From the NCBI GenBank assembly GCA_948759685.1, contig CAQBGY010000059.1, forward strand, positions 1 through 14,365: 14,365 nt of DNA, in the 5' to 3' direction. Origin of the DNA: an uncultured Eubacterium sp. Lineage in GTDB: Bacteria > Bacillota_A > Clostridia > Lachnospirales > Lachnospiraceae. The notes under the pieces are model-generated. The model made no database searches and had not been told where the DNA came from. It was given only the letters and a program-made list of their open reading frames with translations. The position numbers and the translations under genes are program-made. Below are positions 11,501 through 14,365 of the stretch, one piece after another (the stretch's first letter is position 1; every line of letters begins with the position of its first letter).

Positions 11501-14365
11501 TGATGGAGAAAGTTTTCATACAGTTAAAACTGTAACGGCAGGTGAGATGCCTTCAGAAAATAAAAATCAGGATTCATTGGCTTATGTAACAACTGCAGAT
11601 ATGAGTGATATAGTATCCGATATAAGCACTGTAAGTGCAATCAGAGTTCTTTATAATGGAAATGTAGGCTGGGGAATTCAGGTAAGAGAAATTGCAGTAC
11701 TGGATAGAACAGGTAATGCAGGCGCAGAGAGAGAACATATAGAGGTAGATGCTCCTGAAATGACAGCAGTATCTGAAGCATATAATACAATTAAGGTAAC
11801 AATAGCTGAGACAGCAGGACAGGAAAATTACACATATACAATTGCTATTGATGGAAAACAGGTAGAGAAAGATGTAAAACCAGGAATATATACTTTTGCA
11901 GATGTGGAAGAGGGAATTCATACTGTATCTGTAAGGGCAAATTATAATGGTGGAGTTTCACAAAGTGTCAGCACTCAGGTAAATGTTAAAGCAGCGTTTT
12001 TATTTGAACAAAATACTTCAGCAGGAAGATTACTTCCAGATACAAATGAAAATGGATTTAATTATTTAAGATATACTGGGATTAAAGCAGAGGCATCTTC
12101 TGGAGATGCGAGTTTCGCCATAGATAATAATGCTGATACCAGATGGGAATCTTTTAGTAGTGACCCACAGGAAATTATTGTCGATTTAGGAGCTGTATAT
12201 TCGGTCAAAGAAATAGCGGCAGTTTGGGAGAATGCATCAGCAAAAGATTATACAGTAGAGGTTTCAACAGATGGACAGGAGTACGTAGTTGCGGCAACAG
12301 TTAAGAATCAGAGTGAAGTTGCTAACAGATATGACAGGATTCTATTAACAGATGAAGTACAGACAAGATTTGTTAAAATTAACGGCACCTCACGGACAAC
12401 AGGCTATGGTTATTCTATTTGGGAGTTGGCTGTATATGGTGCTGATGAGCAAAAAGAATATGTACCAATACTTTCTCCTGCAAGTAACTTATCTGTTACA
12501 AGTTATGCAAAATATACTGGAAAATATATTTTAGAGTTTAATCCGGGAGAATTGGCAGAAAATTATAACGTCTATATTGATGGTATGTTTGTTAAAAATA
12601 TATCAGGACCTTGTTGTTATCTAACGTCACAAGATGTAAAGAACATTACCAAAGGCCAGCATGATATTGCTGTAAAAGCGGTTGGAACAGAAGGACAGGA
12701 AACGAAAGAAACTACAGCTAAGATTACGATTGAAGAGGAGCTTGTTGATTATAATGATATTCCTCAGATTTACATATCTACACAGGGAAGAGATATTAGT
12801 GGAACTTATTTTGCAAAGCAGCCGGGAGGAAAAGCCAATGTAGGAATTACTATTGTTGATGATAAAGGTATATATAAAGATGTTACTGATGCAGCCAGCG
12901 ATATAAAAATTCGTGGTAATTCTACAGCCGGGGCAGAAAAGAAACCATATAATTTCAAGTTAAATAAAAAGCAGGAATTGCTGGGAATGAAAGGTAAGGC
13001 AAAGAAGTGGAGTTTACTTGCAAATGCGTTTGACAAATCGTTGGTAAGAAATGCATTAGTTATGCAGCTGGCAAGCATTATGAGGCTTGACTATACTAGT
13101 GAATGCAGATTTGTGGATGTTTATGTTAATGGAAATTATTCAGGAAATTATTTATTAATAGAATCAGTAGAAACAGGCTCAGGGCGTATTGAAATTAGTG
13201 ATCCGGAAGAGACAACAAATAACGATGTTGTTTTGGAAGTTGATAATAATGGACGAGATGCAGCAGAAACATTTCATTTAGAAAGAAGCGGGCTGGGAAT
13301 ACTGTTTATGTTAGGAGAGCCTGAGTTTGGTCCGAATGAAACGGATAAGATTGCGTTGTATCAGGATAAAATTATTAATACACAAAACCTGATTGCAAAT
13401 TTCGAAGATGCTTTAAAAAATGATGATTATGACGAAGCATCGAAATATGTAGATATGGATTCTTTCGCGAAATTTTATTTAGTAAATGAAATTTTTAGAA
13501 ATAACGATTTTAATTTCAGCTCCACAAGATTTTATGTAAAAGATAACATTATGTATGGTGGTCCATGTTGGGATTATGATTTGTCATCGGGAAATCTTGG
13601 TGCTTACTATAGTGGAGAGTATAAAGATGGTGTGACCTATAATAGTTTTAAAGCACAGGAACTTGTTTGGTATACTTATTTAATGAAGAACACAAAATTT
13701 AAAAATCTGGTAGCAAACTATTATCGCCAATATTTACCATATATTCAGGCAATTTATGATGGAAGTAAGGCAGAAGAAGGATTTGGATTGGATGCAGTTG
13801 TAAATCAGTATAGAGCTTCTTTTGAAAGAAATTATGTTTCAAAGGAACAGTTGGGAGCGGGCTGGAGTATTATCAATCCGGATATGGCAGATGCATATAG
13901 TTATGCTAATTTTAGAGAGTGGAATACATATGATGATTCTGTTGAATTTTTGAGAGACTGGATGAAGAACAGAGATCACTGGTTAAGAGAACAGTGGGAT
14001 ATTTCAGGAAATTTGATTTCAAAGGATGTTGGAATTACAGGATATCAGATATCTACATTATTGGATGGTGCAACGGATGATGTTGGAATCAGAACGGTAT
14101 ACCAGAGGGAAAAATTGGTTGAAGGTCAGGAAGTTTCAGAGTTTGGACTGGTTATTGGATTAGCAGACAGAATAACAGATGTAGATAAGGAAATGAGTGT
14201 TAATGCAAACAGCGAGTTTGTTGTTTCTTATCAGGCTACAGATGCAGGTAAGTCAGAAGTACAGATGGGAGATTCAGAGACTGCATTATACTATGTCCGA
14301 ACAATGGATATTGCAGGAGGATATAATATAGATTATCATGTAAGAGCCTATGCAAGACTGAAAGA
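8562..14365 (+). CDS. Giant secreted protein with two CotH kinase-like domains, three discoidin and three or four FN3 modules (3' truncated)
   Basis: One frame stays open from ATG 8562 (AAGGAG 8550-8555, 6 nt spacing) to the window edge, at least 1934 codons. Residues 1-31 are a signal peptide (AKA-ED). An N-terminal beta-rich, FN3-like region (about 34-150) is followed by CotH1, 158-612. CotH1 has R212 in KLRGNST, Asp430 in ITDVSFSS, and WDLDLSSGN at 456-464 with Asp457 and Asp459. Then come discoidin-like 625-785, FN3 796-880, discoidin-like 880-1052, FN3 1060-1145, a canonical F5/8C (1165-1292; NADTRWES) and FN3 1298-1392. CotH2 spans 1399-1822: R1451 in KIRGNST, Asp1649 in NNDFNFSS, and WDYDLSSGN at 1670-1678. 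The tail from about 1820 is the GYQIST module, cut about 60 residues before its expected end. Both CotH domains keep all landmark motifs, so both may be active. The second half parallels the 5514-8312 protein. A CC pair in FN3 three (GPCCYL) is unusual for an exported protein. Substrate and partner are unknown. Confidence 0.93.
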   Translation, partial: MKRKMRKVSAMILSLVMVLSGISFTPKEAKAEDISLPDSTQITSLNAPKKAYLCDFRTGSGGFEIVFDDVDKDTYQIAGTDEKAFDVYVGTEKKTTVTKSGSAVDISDWGFVEGETYEITVKQVLKRTNVDGVEEILESKASAVNYFTYTTKKADNIDTGIAKIYVTTTRDEKTRNHDLYKSGDKVDVKSSLVVYNADGKIDSEGSGTIKLRGNSTSTGQKKPYNIKFDSKTDVFGFGKAKKWSLLSNTFDKALIRNQIGVQFHHKVMEANQEFQYTSECEPFDFYLDGHYMGAYLLLESVEAGSTRVDIDAENPDNHEILLELDMTDRDAGKDAHLDAHTTLMNVGFTINEPEGPGSDAANPNNEDHQEWLEFNEMYAAKKTYTLNYLNTLESKIQNGGDGTLDEIGELIDVDSFVNYYITAELFRITDVSFSSVRYFIKKSADGTEKLYAGPLWDLDLSSGNADGAAANPDNDMHAQNNPWFGALMKNKEFASRVTERFNEVLPEINKLVATDGTIDTVVKTLRKSIDANYSNLAFNKYSIDKTGVNTGWGIDKLYTAGEHECATADEARATGNVSGSLKIYDNYDGYLNDFKTYMSGRIKYLKKQFDATDYEEVFTDIEDQMGSYAYNLAKKKKTTIYKNCNNEGKLEFLNDGQLTNGYLALTNAETSSAWGNENGDPVYATIDLEKYYKADTIDKIVVQYKDGQDNDTVLNKAYRIQYSIDGKNFRDVASMERAVLDADNRTIDDVSSVMGIVRYVRLYFPKQAAYGMQIREFAVLDTDKNAETVEGEKVADVTNLTLTVPQDNHIGVQFDASETDNVTYTIFIDGEEILTDAKAGEQNIISDVKTGKHTVKVQVMNVNGFVSEGVSGTVMVTGPISLEEMVGNANYNVALGTDSTYSSWKEGINNSKAITDGIIHNHDNYVGIHVDGAHNNTGYYQINLNEPISTGSIDEIVVWYRDGRNNLAPIDIGYTIQYSDDGESFHTVKTVTAGEMPSENKNQDSLAYVTTADMSDIVSDISTVSAIRVLYNGNVGWGIQVREIAVLDRTGNAGAEREHIEVDAPEMTAVSEAYNTIKVTIAETAGQENYTYTIAIDGKQVEKDVKPGIYTFADVEEGIHTVSVRANYNGGVSQSVSTQVNVKAAFLFEQNTSAGRLLPDTNENGFNYLRYTGIKAEASSGDASFAIDNNADTRWESFSSDPQEIIVDLGAVYSVKEIAAVWENASAKDYTVEVSTDGQEYVVAATVKNQSEVANRYDRILLTDEVQTRFVKINGTSRTTGYGYSIWELAVYGADEQKEYVPILSPASNLSVTSYAKYTGKYILEFNPGELAENYNVYIDGMFVKNISGPCCYLTSQDVKNITKGQHDIAVKAVGTEGQETKETTAKITIEEELVDYNDIPQIYISTQGRDISGTYFAKQPGGKANVGITIVDDKGIYKDVTDAASDIKIRGNSTAGAEKKPYNFKLNKKQELLGMKGKAKKWSLLANAFDKSLVRNALVMQLASIMRLDYTSECRFVDVYVNGNYSGNYLLIESVETGSGRIEISDPEETTNNDVVLEVDNNGRDAAETFHLERSGLGILFMLGEPEFGPNETDKIALYQDKIINTQNLIANFEDALKNDDYDEASKYVDMDSFAKFYLVNEIFRNNDFNFSSTRFYVKDNIMYGGPCWDYDLSSGNLGAYYSGEYKDGVTYNSFKAQELVWYTYLMKNTKFKNLVANYYRQYLPYIQAIYDGSKAEEGFGLDAVVNQYRASFERNYVSKEQLGAGWSIINPDMADAYSYANFREWNTYDDSVEFLRDWMKNRDHWLREQWDISGNLISKDVGITGYQISTLLDGATDDVGIRTVYQREKLVEGQEVSEFGLVIGLADRITDVDKEMSVNANSEFVVSYQATDAGKSEVQMGDSETALYYVRTMDIAGGYNIDYHVRAYARLK
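12060..14013 (+). repeat. F5/8C-FN3-CotH block, copy B
   Basis: Residues about 1167-1817 of the giant protein repeat the module order and many exact peptides of the 5514-8312 protein. Examples are SLLANAFDKxLxRN, GNYLxxExVExxxxRIxI, GPCWDYDLSSGN, ASFERNY and LGAGW. CotH1 of the same giant protein is less similar to CotH2 than CotH2 is to the separate protein, which points to fusion rather than internal tandem duplication. Confidence 0.7.
14019..14365 (+). other. Shared C-terminal 'GYQIST' module, copy 3 (truncated by the window edge)
   Basis: From residue about 1820: VGITGYQISTLLDG, IRTVYQREKLVEGQEV, FGLVIGL, FVVSYQATDAG, YVRTM and YHVRAYARLK. These match copies 1 and 2 in order. By comparison about 60 residues, including the KVADxLYQ and DFxWNxTxVK motifs, should follow beyond the window. 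Confidence 0.8.

Noticed and set aside
10761..13078. Small frames on both strands inside the giant CotH gene
   Set aside because: The + frame from 8562 is continuous through this region with discoidin, FN3 and CotH motifs; the small frames have no ribosome sites and odd compositions.
1..14365. CRISPR array, tRNA, rRNA, transposase or phage genes
   Set aside because: None seen. The only regular repeats are in-frame linker repeats without spacers, and intergenic gaps are under 260 bp with no tRNA-like fold.

Overview
The window is a low-GC, AT-rich stretch in which all genes run on the + strand. It looks like a Gram-positive clostridial genome, most likely a gut or rumen Lachnospiraceae member. 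The reasons are strong AAGGAGG-type ribosome sites, short lipid-less signal peptides ending in 'VKA-EE' or 'AKA-ED', Thr/Pro/Glu linkers, and very basic FN3-like C-termini ending in a 'YYGxWSN' motif. I cannot name the species.

Layout. (1) 2-565 is the 3' end of a secreted protein: a Thr/Pro repeat linker plus an acid-free lysine-rich domain. (2) 566-803 is an intergenic region with an imperfect hairpin and a promoter. (3) 804-2717 encodes a secreted GH16 beta-glucanase of the laminarinase type. (4) 2720-5320 encodes a secreted CotH-family kinase-like protein that starts 2 bases after the GH16 stop, so the two form an operon. (5) 5321-5513 is an intergenic region with an extended -10 promoter. 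(6) 5514-8312 encodes a secreted F5/8C-FN3-CotH protein with a Thr/Pro repeat linker and a basic tail, followed by a very clear intrinsic terminator. (7) 8313-8561 holds a full-consensus cre-like site and a probable extended -10 promoter. (8) From 8562 past the window end runs one open frame of at least 1934 codons. It has two CotH domains separated by three discoidin (F5/8C)-like and three FN3-like modules, and it ends in the same C-terminal module carried by the GH16 and the first CotH protein.

How the genes fit together. Every gene encodes an exported, modular, probably surface-associated protein. Two interchangeable C-terminal modules are shared: an acidic-to-neutral 'GYQIST' module of about 175 residues (GH16, first CotH, giant CotH) and a 40%-basic FN3-like module (gene 1 fragment, F5/8C-CotH protein). 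The window contains four CotH domains in three proteins. All four keep the Asp of the '[TVN]D[FV]xxSS' segment and the 'WDxDLSSGN' segment. My reading is an extracellular glycan-degrading and protein-phosphorylating surface apparatus. The glycan part is supported by GH16 and by discoidin modules. The kinase part follows from family knowledge of CotH. The substrates are unknown.
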